37,467 bases of DNA. Source: an uncultured Eubacteriales bacterium (GTDB taxonomy: Bacteria > Bacillota > Clostridia > Lachnospirales > Lachnospiraceae). A model generated the notes under the pieces. That model ran no database searches. It saw only the letters and a program-made list of their open reading frames with translations, and was not told where the DNA came from. Made by a program: the position numbers and the translations under genes. This document shows positions 1-7,770 of the stretch, one piece after another. Location: contig ONBN01000018.1 of NCBI GenBank assembly GCA_900316115.1, positions 1 to 37,467 of the forward strand, given 5' to 3'. The first letter of the stretch is position 1; every line of letters starts with the position of its first letter.

Positions 1-626
1 AGGGGATGATTCTCTGGCCCAAGCCTGCCTGCTGCCTTTGCATCCCGGATCAGCGCATCGATCACTTCTGCATTCTCACAGTGCACTCCTGCAAAGCAGC
101 CTTCTTCCTTTAATTTCTTAATGATCTTATAAATATCCCCATCCCCTACGATCATTGCCGGATAAGTCATATACAGCTTAAAGCTGGTGATCCCTGCATC
201 GATCATATCCTGGATCTCTTTTTCAGTTTCTTCATTCCATTCCACAATGGACATGTGAAAAGAATAATCACAGGAGCATTTACCGTCAGCCTTTTTGTGC
301 CATTTTTCCAGGCCTTCCTTTAATGTATGGCCTCCTTTATCCTGTGATGCATAATCCACCACCATGGTTGTCCCTCCAAGGATGGCAGCCCTTGTACCTG
401 TTTCAAAATCATCTGCTGTAACAGTCCCTGCCACCTCCAGGTCAAAGTGGGTATGACCGTCAATAAATCCAGGAAACAGAAGCTTTCCTGTTACATCCAT
501 CACCTCTGCCCCTTCTTCGATAAGATTCTCTCCTACAGCCAGGATCTTCTCACCATCTGTGAGTACATCTGCCTTTACTGATTTCTCTCCTGATACAACC
601 GTTCCGTTCTTAAGTAAATATCTCAT
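1..626 (-). CDS. hydA: Dihydropyrimidinase / D-hydantoinase-type amidohydrolase (HydA), 3' end cut by the window
   Basis: Metal-dependent cyclic-amide hydrolase of the dihydropyrimidinase/hydantoinase family. About 208 N-terminal residues are present; the rest lies outside the window. The sequence shows DGHTHFDLE with the metal-binding His pair at about residues 58 and 60. It also shows SFKLYMTYP with the lysine at about residue 150, the position that is carboxylated to bridge the two metals in D-hydantoinase, and a metal-ligand-type His in GVHCEN at about residue 182. The ATG at 626 follows a GGAGG at a good distance. In purine-degrading anaerobes hydA belongs to the same gene set as ygeX/ygeY/ygeW/ygfK/ssnA, where it would open or hydrolyse a cyclic or ureido intermediate. 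The exact substrate cannot be read from sequence. It is transcribed away from the PAS-HTH regulator. Confidence 0.93.
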   Translation of the reverse strand, partial: MRYLLKNGTVVSGEKSVKADVLTDGEKILAVGENLIEEGAEVMDVTGKLLFPGFIDGHTHFDLEVAGTVTADDFETGTRAAILGGTTMVVDYASQDKGGHTLKEGLEKWHKKADGKCSCDYSFHMSIVEWNEETEKEIQDMIDAGITSFKLYMTYPAMIVGDGDIYKIIKKLKEEGCFAGVHCENAEVIDALIRDAKAAGRLGPENHP

Positions 627-697
627 AGTGATACCTCCTTATCATTCAGGTCTTATATGTTTCCACTGTCCTGGGGAATGCCCCCATTTTTTATTTC

Positions 698-726
698 AAT
701 ATAGCACTTCTGTACTGATTATTCCA
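698..726 (-). promoter_or_regulatory. Possible hydA promoter
   Basis: Reading leftward, TGCTATATT gives an extended -10 (TATATT at 703-698). The -35 region 17 bases upstream (about 726-721, TGGAAT) matches poorly. The site lies about 75 bases before the hydA start codon. An activator may be needed given the weak -35. This is a sequence match only. Confidence 0.35.
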
Positions 727-785
727 TACATATCCCTGAATTTTACAATTTTTTTTAGCTTTCCATATTTTTTTTGCGAAAATCC

Positions 786-814
786 TTTTTATTTTTTTTT
801 GCCTGTGCTATACT
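786..814 (+). promoter_or_regulatory. Extended -10 promoter of the PAS-HTH regulator
   Basis: TGCTATACT at 806-814 is an extended -10 with TATACT at 809-814. The -35 region around 786-791 is T-rich but not a clear match. Transcription would begin near 821, giving a leader of about 124 nt before the regulator start at 945. Confidence 0.5.
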
Positions 815-820
815 ATTTAC

Positions 821-895
821 ATGATATCAGAGTAAAAAATTTGTTATATCCATGATTGGAAAGGTGCAAAGCACAAAGCAATCCGCAGGTATCAT
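821..895 (+). promoter_or_regulatory. Foldable 5' leader of the PAS-HTH regulator
   Basis: ATGATATC at 821-828 can pair with GGTATCAT at 888-895 with one mismatch. This would close a domain that contains a small hairpin, GTGC/GCAC, at 864-874. The outer arm falls exactly where the transcript would begin. There is no U-tract, so this is not a terminator. It could be a structured leader or a DNA operator; both are guesses. Confidence 0.25.
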
Positions 896-944
896 ATCGT
901 TTGGCTGACAGCAATTACTATTTATAGAAAGGGAGGCAGCTTTT

Positions 945-1580
945 ATGGGACGTCTGACTGTCTTAAAACAAATCGCCCAGGATCTGGCTTCAGAATTCGG
1001 GCCTGACTGTGAAGTTGTGATTCACGACCTGAAAACCAAGGATCCTGAACACTCCATTGTTTATATCGTAAACGGACACGTTACAGGACGAAGCATTGGA
1101 GACGGGCCTTCTGATGCAGTTTTTGATGTGATCCGCAACCGGAACCATAAGGGAAGTGAGCCTTCTGACCATTCCGGCTATCTGATGAAGACCGGCGATG
1201 GCAAGATCCTGAAATGCAGCACTTCCTATATCCGTGATGATGACGGATCCCTTCATTATGTATTTGGGATCAATTATGATATCACCAAGCTTACCATGAT
1301 CGAGAATGCCCTCCATGCACTGATCACCCCGCAGAACAAAGAAGAAAAGCCAAAGCGCATTTCCCACAATGTAAATGATCTTCTGGAGCGCCTGATCGAG
1401 GAATCTGTGGCACTTGTAGGCAAGCCGGTAGCGCTGATGAATAAGGATGACAAAGTCAAAGCCATTCAATTTTTGAATGATTCCGGAGCATTTCTCATCA
1501 CCAAATCAGGAGATAAGGTAGCCAATTATTTCGGCATTTCCAAATATACGCTTTACAGCTATATTGATGTTAATAAATAA
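945..1580 (+). CDS. YheO-like PAS-domain / helix-turn-helix transcriptional regulator
   Basis: A 211-residue DNA-binding regulator. Residues about 5-118 resemble the PAS_6 (YheO-like) sensor domain, with VIHDL near residue 26 and a SYIRDDDGSLHYVFGINYD segment near residue 100. Residues about 130-211 resemble the HTH_22 DNA-binding domain, ending in a GDKVANYFGISKYTLYSYID helix-turn-helix. The ATG follows GGGAGG at 931-936 with 8 bases of spacing. It is transcribed away from hydA and sits beside the purine operons, so it is the best local candidate for their control. It may sense a purine or a breakdown product through the PAS domain. That role is inferred from position; the family assignment is from sequence. 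Confidence 0.88.
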   Translation: MGRLTVLKQIAQDLASEFGPDCEVVIHDLKTKDPEHSIVYIVNGHVTGRSIGDGPSDAVFDVIRNRNHKGSEPSDHSGYLMKTGDGKILKCSTSYIRDDDGSLHYVFGINYDITKLTMIENALHALITPQNKEEKPKRISHNVNDLLERLIEESVALVGKPVALMNKDDKVKAIQFLNDSGAFLITKSGDKVANYFGISKYTLYSYIDVNK

Positions 1581-1605
1581 TTAGGCTTTTGCCTCACACA
1601 TTACT

Positions 1606-1624
1606 AAAGAAAAGGCCTGTGGCC
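1606..1624 (-). terminator. Possible terminator of the small Cys-rich gene
   Basis: Reading leftward, GGCC-ACA-GGCC is followed by TTTTCTTT, just past the stop of the 60-residue gene. The stem is only 4 base pairs, so this is a weak call. Confidence 0.35.
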
Positions 1625-1633
1625 AGAAGAGTT

Positions 1634-1816
1634 TTACTTCTCTTCCAGGGCGCAGGCTTCTTTGTATATTTCACAGGCACCGCTGTTTACACACCTTTTA
1701 TATGCACAGTCCATAAATGTCAGCTTTTTCTTTCCATCTATGATCTCATATTCGCAGCACACAGTATTACTCCCATTCATAGTCCTGCAAAATCCTGAAA
1801 TAAATTCCTCTTCCAA
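1634..1816 (-). CDS. Small Cys-rich protein of unknown function, TTG start
   Basis: A 60-residue protein with six cysteines arranged in spaced groups, including VCC near residue 20 and DCAYKRC...GAC near residues 36-47, suggesting a bound metal or Fe-S cluster or a disulfide fold. No ATG is available. The TTG at 1816 sits 8 bases after a strong GGAGG, so TTG is the likely start. A second AAGGAGGG lies just upstream. I do not recognise a named family with certainty, and no function is assigned. It is divergent from the 173-residue gene, whose -35 box overlaps this gene's ribosome binding site. The ribosome site and the patterned cysteines argue that it is real. Confidence 0.7.
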   Translation of the reverse strand: MEEEFISGFCRTMNGSNTVCCEYEIIDGKKKLTFMDCAYKRCVNSGACEIYKEACALEEK

Positions 1817-1829
1817 CTTTCTCCCCTCC

Positions 1830-1858
1830 TTGAAATTCCCTCCTTAAACAGCTATACT
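1830..1858 (+). promoter_or_regulatory. Strong sigma-A-type promoter of the 173-residue gene
   Basis: TTGAAA at 1830-1835 and TATACT at 1853-1858 are separated by exactly 17 bases, 35 bases before the start codon at 1893. The -35 overlaps the ribosome binding site of the leftward small gene. Confidence 0.75.
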
Positions 1859-1892
1859 GTACTTATAAAAATAATCCTGTAAGGAGGCCATT

Positions 1893-2414
1893 ATGAATCA
1901 GGAAATGTACGAAGAAGCAGTCCGCTCCAATGTATTGTCCAGACAGCTGATCGAAGATCTTCTCAACAGTCTGGACTATACCGGTATCTCATTTATCAAC
2001 TCAACCATCGAGGTCTTAAAAGTGCTCCGCACCCGTCTGGAGCGAGGTGATAAGATCACTGATGAAGTATCCGGGATCACATACACCATTGACAGCTTTT
2101 ACAAATTTGTAAAAGACCATTTCTCTTCTTATATCCTGAGCCAGGTTTTTGACGACCCGGCCCATGCAGAAAAGGTCTATTTCTCCCTGGAGGCCTGCGA
2201 GGGAGGCTATAACCTGGTTATGGCAGACTCCTCTCACAACAAAACTTACGAGTGGATCTCCTCCTTAAGCGAAAGATTCTCCCTGGTGCGTATGATCTCT
2301 ACAGGGATCGTGTACCTGAAGGATGTAAAAACCAATACATACCAGCCTTTCATCTCCAGTAACGGGAAATACTGCCGCTACGATAAAGATGCGGGGCATC
2401 TGGTAGAGCTTTAA
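1893..2414 (+). CDS. Unrecognised 173-residue cytoplasmic protein
   Basis: No signal peptide, membrane segment or familiar catalytic motif is visible. The first 60 residues are predicted-helical and acidic/basic mixed (VLSRQLIEDLLNSLDYTG). The second half looks like a small alpha/beta domain rich in Tyr and Ser, ending YCRYDKDAGHLVEL. The ATG follows AAGGAGG with good spacing, and a strong promoter lies just upstream, so the gene is very likely expressed. It converges on the DUF1015 gene with overlapping stop codons, which leaves no room for a terminator. No function is assigned. Confidence 0.8.
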   Translation: MNQEMYEEAVRSNVLSRQLIEDLLNSLDYTGISFINSTIEVLKVLRTRLERGDKITDEVSGITYTIDSFYKFVKDHFSSYILSQVFDDPAHAEKVYFSLEACEGGYNLVMADSSHNKTYEWISSLSERFSLVRMISTGIVYLKDVKTNTYQPFISSNGKYCRYDKDAGHLVEL

Positions 2415-3658
2415 TCTTTCAGCTTGTGGATAAAGATCCCGCTGCGGAGCTTTGGCTCAAACCAGGTAGACTTAGGCGGCATCAGCTTACCTTCATCAGC
2501 GATCTGCATCAGATCTTCAACAGAGGTGGGATACATGGCAAATGCGATCCCACCTTCTTTTTCTGCCAGTTCTCCCAGCTCTTTCAGGCTGCGGTTGCCC
2601 CCCACAAAGCTTATCCTTGGATCTCTTCTTTCATCTTTGATCCCCAGTACAGGTGACAGCACCTTCTCATGAAGGATCTGCACATCCAGCTGTCCTACAA
2701 TATCCTTCTTCTCATACACATCCGGCCAAGCCTTCAGATGGAACCACTGACCTCCTATATACAGGCCAATGCAGTGCTTCTCCACCGGCTTGCATGGAAA
2801 TCCAGGCATAGCCACCAGTTCAAAATTAAATTTCAGGCTTGCAAGGAATGCCTGTTCTGTCAGTCCGTTCAGATCTTTTACGATCCTGTTGTAAGGCAAA
2901 ATGGTAAGCTGGTCAAAGGGGAATACCACAGAAAGGAAAAAGTTAAATTCTTCTTCTCCTGTATAATCCGGATGTTCCTGTCTCCTCTTCTGTCCTACTT
3001 TCACAGCAGAGGCAGCCCTGTGATGGCCGTCTGCAATATAAAATGCAGGAATATCACCAAACTCTGTAGAAATCTTCTGAATGATATCCGCATCATCAAT
3101 TACCCATACTCTGTGGATCACTTCATCCTCTGCTGTAAAATCATAAACAGCCTTATGAGAAGCTTTCCATTGCTCCATCAAGTCAAGAAGCTGCTGTGTG
3201 TATCTGCAGGCAAGATAAATAGGGCCTGTATTGGCATCGCACACATCTACGTGACGGATACGGTCAAGCTCCTTGTCTTCCCTTGTAAGCTCATGCTTTT
3301 TCACAACACCGTTCATATAATCGTCAATGGATGCACAGCCTGCGATCCCGGTCTGGGTCCTGCCTTTACGCACAAGTTCATAAATATAATAGCAGGGAGA
3401 CGGATCCTGGATCATGGTTCCTGTTTCTTCCATTTTTTCCAGGTTTTCTTTTGCTTTCTGATAAACAGAAGGATCATACAGATCTACATCCAGCGGAAGA
3501 TCCATCTCTGCCCTGTCCACATGCAGAAAAGAATCCGGATTTGCTTCTCCTATCGCCCTGGCTTCTTCACGGTTCACCACATCATACGGAAGCGCTGCTA
3601 CTCTTGCGGCTTTCTCCGGTACTGGACGAAGTGCACGAAAAGCCCTTAATATGGCCAT
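2411..3658 (-). CDS. DUF1015 family protein
   Basis: A 415-residue protein that matches the DUF1015 family in length and sequence. It has an N-terminal LPYDVVN segment near residue 25 and the family's hallmark FYIADGHHRAASA near residue 205. The function of the family is not established; the paired His in the hallmark suggests a metal or phosphate site. The start is set at 3658 (MAILRAF) because GGAGAG lies 8 bases upstream. A longer frame begins 30 bases earlier but lacks a ribosome site. A promoter with TTGTCA and TAGAAT precedes it. It lies between the two arms of the purine locus, but nothing in the sequence ties it to purine breakdown. Confidence 0.88.
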   Translation of the reverse strand: MAILRAFRALRPVPEKAARVAALPYDVVNREEARAIGEANPDSFLHVDRAEMDLPLDVDLYDPSVYQKAKENLEKMEETGTMIQDPSPCYYIYELVRKGRTQTGIAGCASIDDYMNGVVKKHELTREDKELDRIRHVDVCDANTGPIYLACRYTQQLLDLMEQWKASHKAVYDFTAEDEVIHRVWVIDDADIIQKISTEFGDIPAFYIADGHHRAASAVKVGQKRRQEHPDYTGEEEFNFFLSVVFPFDQLTILPYNRIVKDLNGLTEQAFLASLKFNFELVAMPGFPCKPVEKHCIGLYIGGQWFHLKAWPDVYEKKDIVGQLDVQILHEKVLSPVLGIKDERRDPRISFVGGNRSLKELGELAEKEGGIAFAMYPTSVEDLMQIADEGKLMPPKSTWFEPKLRSGIFIHKLKD

Positions 3659-3702
3659 AATATCTCTCCTCTCATCTCTTGTTTTCAAAATATTTCCAGT
3701 TC

Positions 3703-3731
3703 ATTCTACCACAGTTCCCACGCCTTGACAA
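3703..3731 (-). promoter_or_regulatory. Promoter of the DUF1015 gene
   Basis: Reading leftward, TTGTCA (3731-3726), a 17-base spacer and TAGAAT (3708-3703) lie 45 bases before the chosen start codon. This supports the internal start at 3658. Confidence 0.65.
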
Positions 3732-3779
3732 CGAACCTAATTCTTTTTTGAAATACCTAAAAATTTTTGCGCGTTTCTA

Positions 3780-3807
3780 TTGTAAATTATTTATTTTATG
3801 ATATGAT
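3780..3807 (+). promoter_or_regulatory. Promoter of the ygeX-ygeY-ygeW-arcC operon
   Basis: TTGTAA at 3780-3785, a 16-base spacer and TATGAT at 3802-3807 lie about 50 bases before ygeX. The stretch just upstream is T- and A-rich, with TTTTTGCG at 3764-3771; the same 8-mer occurs in the hydA control region at 771-778. Confidence 0.6.
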
Positions 3808-3857
3808 AGGAATAAGAAATTAACTTTATAAAAATATACAAAGGGAGGTTGTTTCAT

Positions 3858-5084
3858 ATGACAGAAGGACTGAAATGGACTGTGAACCAGGTACCCAAAT
3901 CTTCTGATTCCTATCTGAATCTGATGTCCAAAGAAAACGTGCAGAAAGCCAATGAATTCCACAAAAGCTTTCCCCAGTACTCTGTAACACCCCTGCAGAA
4001 GCTTTCTGCTCTGGCTAAGTTTCTGGGTGTAAACAATATTTTCTGCAAGGACGAATCCTACCGTTTCGGACTGAATGCCTTTAAAGTGCTGGGCGGATCC
4101 TATGCAATGGGACGTTACATTGCAAAAGAGCTTGGAAAAGATATCAGCCAGCTGCCTTACAATGTTCTCTCTTCCGAAGAGCTTCGCAAAGAGTTCGGAC
4201 AGGCTACTTTCTTTACCGCAACAGACGGCAATCATGGGCGTGGAGTTGCATGGGCAGCACACCGTCTTGGTCAGAAGGCTGTTGTACGTATGCCGAAAGG
4301 TACAACCAAGACCCGTTTTGACAATATCGCAAAAGAAGGCGCAGAAGTTACCATTGAAGAGTTAAACTATGATGACTGTGTAAGGATGGCAGCTGCCGAG
4401 GCAGCCAAGACTCCTCACGGGATCATTGTCCAGGATACTGCCTGGGACGGATATGAAGAGATCCCGTCCTGGATCATGCAGGGATACGGCACTCTGGTTC
4501 TGGAAGCAGACCATCAGATGGAAGAAGCCGGTGTCCGTCCTACCCACGTATTTGTCCAGGCTGGTGTAGGCTCCCTTGCAGGTGCTGTGGTAGGCTATTT
4601 TGCCAACAAATACAGAGAAAATCCTCCGGTAATGGTAGTCTGTGAGGCAGGGGCAGCTGATTGTCTGTACCGTTCTGCCTGTGCAAAGACCGGAGATCTG
4701 GTAAATGTTACCGGAGATCTTTCCACCATTATGGCAGGACTTGCCTGTGGTGAAGGCAATACCATTGGATGGGATATTCTTAAGAATCATGTTTCCGTAT
4801 TTGCATCATGTCCTGACTGGATGAGTGCAAAGGCTACCAGGATCTATGCCAACCCGCTTGGTGAGGATCCAAAGGTTATTTCCGGTGAATCCGGTTCTGT
4901 ACCTCTTGGCCTTGTTTACACTGCTCTTCATGATGAGGATGCGGCAGATCTTAAGGAAGCCCTTCACCTTGATGCAGATTCCAACATCCTTGTAATCTCC
5001 ACAGAGGGAGACACGGATCCGGTACGTTACCGTGAGATCGTATGGGACGGTCTTTATGGCACATCCCAGTCTCTCAGTAAATAA
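3858..5084 (+). CDS. ygeX: 2,3-diaminopropionate ammonia-lyase (DpaL/YgeX)
   Basis: A 408-residue PLP enzyme of fold type II that converts 2,3-diaminopropionate to pyruvate and two ammonia. It carries CKDESYRFGLNAFKVLGGS with the PLP-binding lysine at about residue 76. TATDGNHGRGVAWAA lies near residue 120, and a Gly-rich cofactor phosphate loop (QAGVGSLAGAV) near residue 235. The ATG at 3858 sits 9 bases after GGGAGG; a TTG at 3849 directly abuts that site and is rejected. It is the first gene of a rightward operon with ygeY, ygeW and arcC. In the purine pathway this step would deliver carbon to pyruvate, which the pyruvate:ferredoxin oxidoreductase encoded at 30254-33793 could then oxidise. 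Confidence 0.95.
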   Translation: MTEGLKWTVNQVPKSSDSYLNLMSKENVQKANEFHKSFPQYSVTPLQKLSALAKFLGVNNIFCKDESYRFGLNAFKVLGGSYAMGRYIAKELGKDISQLPYNVLSSEELRKEFGQATFFTATDGNHGRGVAWAAHRLGQKAVVRMPKGTTKTRFDNIAKEGAEVTIEELNYDDCVRMAAAEAAKTPHGIIVQDTAWDGYEEIPSWIMQGYGTLVLEADHQMEEAGVRPTHVFVQAGVGSLAGAVVGYFANKYRENPPVMVVCEAGAADCLYRSACAKTGDLVNVTGDLSTIMAGLACGEGNTIGWDILKNHVSVFASCPDWMSAKATRIYANPLGEDPKVISGESGSVPLGLVYTALHDEDAADLKEALHLDADSNILVISTEGDTDPVRYREIVWDGLYGTSQSLSK

Positions 5085-5122
5085 TCTCATCATTAAATAA
5101 TCAGGATATCTATTAATATTCA

Positions 5123-5160
5123 TAGCTGTCCAGTTTTTACTATTGCATACTGGACAGCTA
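5123..5160. repeat. Perfect 12-bp inverted repeat between ygeX and ygeY
   Basis: TAGCTGTCCAGT (5123-5134) and ACTGGACAGCTA (5149-5160) are perfect reverse complements around a 14-base loop. No T-run follows on either strand, so it is not a standard terminator. It lies 38 bases after the ygeX stop and before the ygeY ribosome site. It may be a messenger-stabilising or processing hairpin, or an operator for a dimeric regulator. Confidence 0.8.
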
Positions 5161-5198
5161 ACCACATTCATTAACATACATATACAGGAGGAAGAAAA

Positions 5199-6509
5199 AT
5201 GGATTACAGCCAAATCAATGCAGCAGCAGAAGGCTACAAAGCAGACATGACCAGATTTTTACGGGATCTTGTAAAAATTCCTGGAGAAAGCTGTGGCGAA
5301 AAAGGACATGTGATGCGGATCAAAGAAGAAATGGAAAAGCTTGGCTTTGACAAGGTTCAGATCGATCCTATGGGTAATATCCTTGGCTTTATGGGCAGCG
5401 GCAAGACTCTCATCGGTTTTGACGGTCATATCGATACTGTAGGTATCGGCAACAGAGACAACTGGGAGTTTGATCCATACGAAGGCTATGAAACAGATTC
5501 TGAGATCGGCGGCCGTGGAACCTCTGACCAGATGGGCGGTATCGTTTCTGCTGTGTATGGTGCCAAGATCATGAAAGACCTTGGTCTTTTAAATGATAAA
5601 TTCCAGGTTGTAGTTACAGGTACTGTACAGGAAGAAGACTGTGACGGCCTTTGCTGGCAGTACATCATCCATGAAGACAAGGTTCGCCCGGAGTTTGTTG
5701 TATCCACAGAACCGACAGACGGCGGTATCTACCGTGGACAGCGTGGACGTATGGAGATCCGTGTGGATGTAAAGGGTATCTCCTGCCATGGTTCCGCTCC
5801 AGAGCGTGGAGACAATGCGATTTATAAAATGGCAGACATCCTTCAGGATGTACGTGCCCTCAATGAAAATGATGCAGCTGATGAGACACAGATCAAGGGT
5901 CTTGTAAAAATGCTGGACGAGAAATACAATCCTGAATGGGAAGAAGCACGTTTCCTTGGAAGAGGTACTGTTACTACTTCTGAGATCTTCTTTACTTCCC
6001 CAAGCCGCTGTGCAGTTGCAGATTCCTGCTCTGTATCCCTTGACCGCCGTATGACTGCGGGCGAAACATGGGAAAGCTGCCTGGATGAGATCCGTGCCCT
6101 TCCTTCCGTAAAAAAATACGGAGATGATGTAAAGGTTTCCATGTACGAATACTCCCGTCCATCCTGGACAGAGCTTGTATATCCTATCGAATGCTACTTC
6201 CCTACCTGGGTAATCCCGAAAGACCACAAAGTTACAAAAGCACTGGAAGAAGCATACAAAGGCCTGTATGGCGAAGAACGCCAGGGTAATGAAGTAACAT
6301 CAGAACTTCGTAAATCCCGTCCTCTTACCGACAAATGGACCTTCTCCACAAACGGCGTAACCATTATGGGACGTAACAAGATCCCTTGCATCGGTTTCGG
6401 ACCTGGTGCAGAGGCACAGGCACATGCACCAAACGAAAGAACCTGGAAAGATGACCTTGTAAGATGTGCAGCTGTATACGCAGCACTTCCGGGAGCTTAC
6501 TGCAAATAA
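5199..6509 (+). CDS. ygeY: YgeY family M20 metallohydrolase
   Basis: A 436-residue zinc hydrolase of the M20/ArgE/DapE superfamily, in the YgeY subgroup linked to selenium and purine metabolism. Visible metal-site motifs are [14 protein letters not shown] (His at about 77, Asp at 79), [11 protein letters not shown] (Asp at about 110) and [12 protein letters not shown] (catalytic and metal Glu pair at about 145-146). The family cleaves amide or carbamoyl bonds; here it probably releases an amino acid such as diaminopropionate for YgeX, though the exact substrate is inferred. The ATG follows AGGAGG with normal spacing. It lies second in the operon, 114 bases after ygeX and separated from it by a perfect inverted repeat. 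Confidence 0.93.
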   Translation: MDYSQINAAAEGYKADMTRFLRDLVKIPGESCGEKGHVMRIKEEMEKLGFDKVQIDPMGNILGFMGSGKTLIGFDGHIDTVGIGNRDNWEFDPYEGYETDSEIGGRGTSDQMGGIVSAVYGAKIMKDLGLLNDKFQVVVTGTVQEEDCDGLCWQYIIHEDKVRPEFVVSTEPTDGGIYRGQRGRMEIRVDVKGISCHGSAPERGDNAIYKMADILQDVRALNENDAADETQIKGLVKMLDEKYNPEWEEARFLGRGTVTTSEIFFTSPSRCAVADSCSVSLDRRMTAGETWESCLDEIRALPSVKKYGDDVKVSMYEYSRPSWTELVYPIECYFPTWVIPKDHKVTKALEEAYKGLYGEERQGNEVTSELRKSRPLTDKWTFSTNGVTIMGRNKIPCIGFGPGAEAQAHAPNERTWKDDLVRCAAVYAALPGAYCK

Positions 6510-6550
6510 TTAACTAATCCATCACAAAATAAACGAGGAGAATGATACCC

Positions 6551-7744
6551 ATGAAAACATTACAGGATTATATTGACAAACTGAACAGCCTTAATTTTAA
6601 AGAAATGTACAACAATGATTTCTTCTGGACCTGGGACAAGACAGATGATGAGCTGGAAGCTGTTTTCACTGTTGCAGATGCCCTTCGTTTTATGAGAGAG
6701 CACAATATTTCCACAAAAGTATTTGAAAGCGGTCTTGGTATTTCCATTTTCCGTGATAATTCCACACGTACCCGTTTCTCTTTTGCTTCTGCCTGCAACC
6801 TGTTAGGTCTTGAGGTACAGGATCTGGACGAAAAGAAATCCCAGATCGCTCATGGTGAGACTGTCCGTGAAACAGCAAACATGGTTTCCTTTATGGCAGA
6901 TGTGATCGGTATCCGTGATGATATGTATATCGGCAAAGGCCATGCTTACCAGAAAGAATTTATGGATTCTGTTACAGAAGGTAATAAAGACGGTATCCTG
7001 GAGCAGCGTCCTACCCTTGTAAACCTTCAGTGCGATGTAGACCATCCTACCCAGTGTATGGCAGATATGCTTCACATCATCCATGAATTTGGCGGTGTGG
7101 AGAATCTGAAAGGCAAGAAGATCGCTATGTCCTGGGCTTACTCTCCTTCTTACGGCAAACCACTGTCTGTTCCTCAGGGCGTGATCGGACTTATGACACG
7201 TTTCGGTATGGATGTTGTTCTTGCTCATCCGGAAGGATATGACGTAATGCCAGAAGTTGAGGAAATCGCACGTAAGAATGCACAGGCTTCCGGCGGTTCC
7301 TTTACAAAGACAAACAGCATGGAAGAGGCATTCAAAGATGCTGATATCGTTTATCCAAAGAGCTGGGCTCCTTTTGCTGCCATGGAAAAACGTACCAGCC
7401 TTTACGGAGAGGGCGATTTTGAGGGCATTGACAAACTGGAAAAAGAGCTTCTTGCTCAGAATGCAGAACACAAAGACTGGGCATGCACAGAAGAGCTTAT
7501 GAAGACTACAAAGAATGGCAAAGCCCTTTACCTGCACTGCCTGCCAGCAGATATTTCCGGTGTAAGCTGCGAAACCGGTGAGGTTGACGCAAGCGTATTT
7601 GACCGTTACAGAATCCCGCTTTACAAAGAAGCAAGCTTTAAACCATACATCATTGCAGCTATGATCATGCTGTCCAAATTTGAGAATCCTCAGGACATCC
7701 TGAAGAAACTGGAAGTGAAAGCAGCTCCCAGGATCATGGCATAA
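6551..7744 (+). CDS. ygeW: YgeW, knotted carbamoyltransferase-like protein
   Basis: A 397-residue member of the aspartate/ornithine carbamoyltransferase superfamily, YgeW group. The carbamoyl-phosphate loop FRDNSTRTR is at about residues 67-75, and the second conserved motif LHCLPADISG starts near residue 328. The substrate of YgeW is not deducible from sequence. Acting in the catabolic direction, it could phosphorolyse a ureido compound to carbamoyl phosphate for ArcC. The ATG at 6551 is 10 bases after GAGGAG; an ATG at 6542 is too close to that site. It is third in the operon, 41 bases after ygeY and 26 before arcC. Confidence 0.94.
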   Translation: MKTLQDYIDKLNSLNFKEMYNNDFFWTWDKTDDELEAVFTVADALRFMREHNISTKVFESGLGISIFRDNSTRTRFSFASACNLLGLEVQDLDEKKSQIAHGETVRETANMVSFMADVIGIRDDMYIGKGHAYQKEFMDSVTEGNKDGILEQRPTLVNLQCDVDHPTQCMADMLHIIHEFGGVENLKGKKIAMSWAYSPSYGKPLSVPQGVIGLMTRFGMDVVLAHPEGYDVMPEVEEIARKNAQASGGSFTKTNSMEEAFKDADIVYPKSWAPFAAMEKRTSLYGEGDFEGIDKLEKELLAQNAEHKDWACTEELMKTTKNGKALYLHCLPADISGVSCETGEVDASVFDRYRIPLYKEASFKPYIIAAMIMLSKFENPQDILKKLEVKAAPRIMA

Positions 7745-7770
7745 TATCCCATTTGGGGTGGGAGGTTTTT

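Larger units (their letters stand above)
627..944. other. Divergent control region between hydA and the PAS-HTH regulator
   Basis: This 318-base gap is very rich in A and T, with long T runs at about 749-800. I see no credible gene in it. It holds a good extended -10 site facing right (804-814), a weaker one facing left (698-703), and a rightward leader of about 120 nt that can fold. A reading frame that crosses 559-855 starts inside hydA on the opposite strand and encodes a Phe/Pro/Ser-rich low-complexity peptide, so it is not a gene. Confidence 0.6.

Noticed and set aside
559-855. 98-residue rightward reading frame rich in Phe, Pro and Ser
   Set aside because: It starts inside hydA on the opposite strand, has no ribosome site and reads through T-runs; it is a by-product of A/T-rich DNA.
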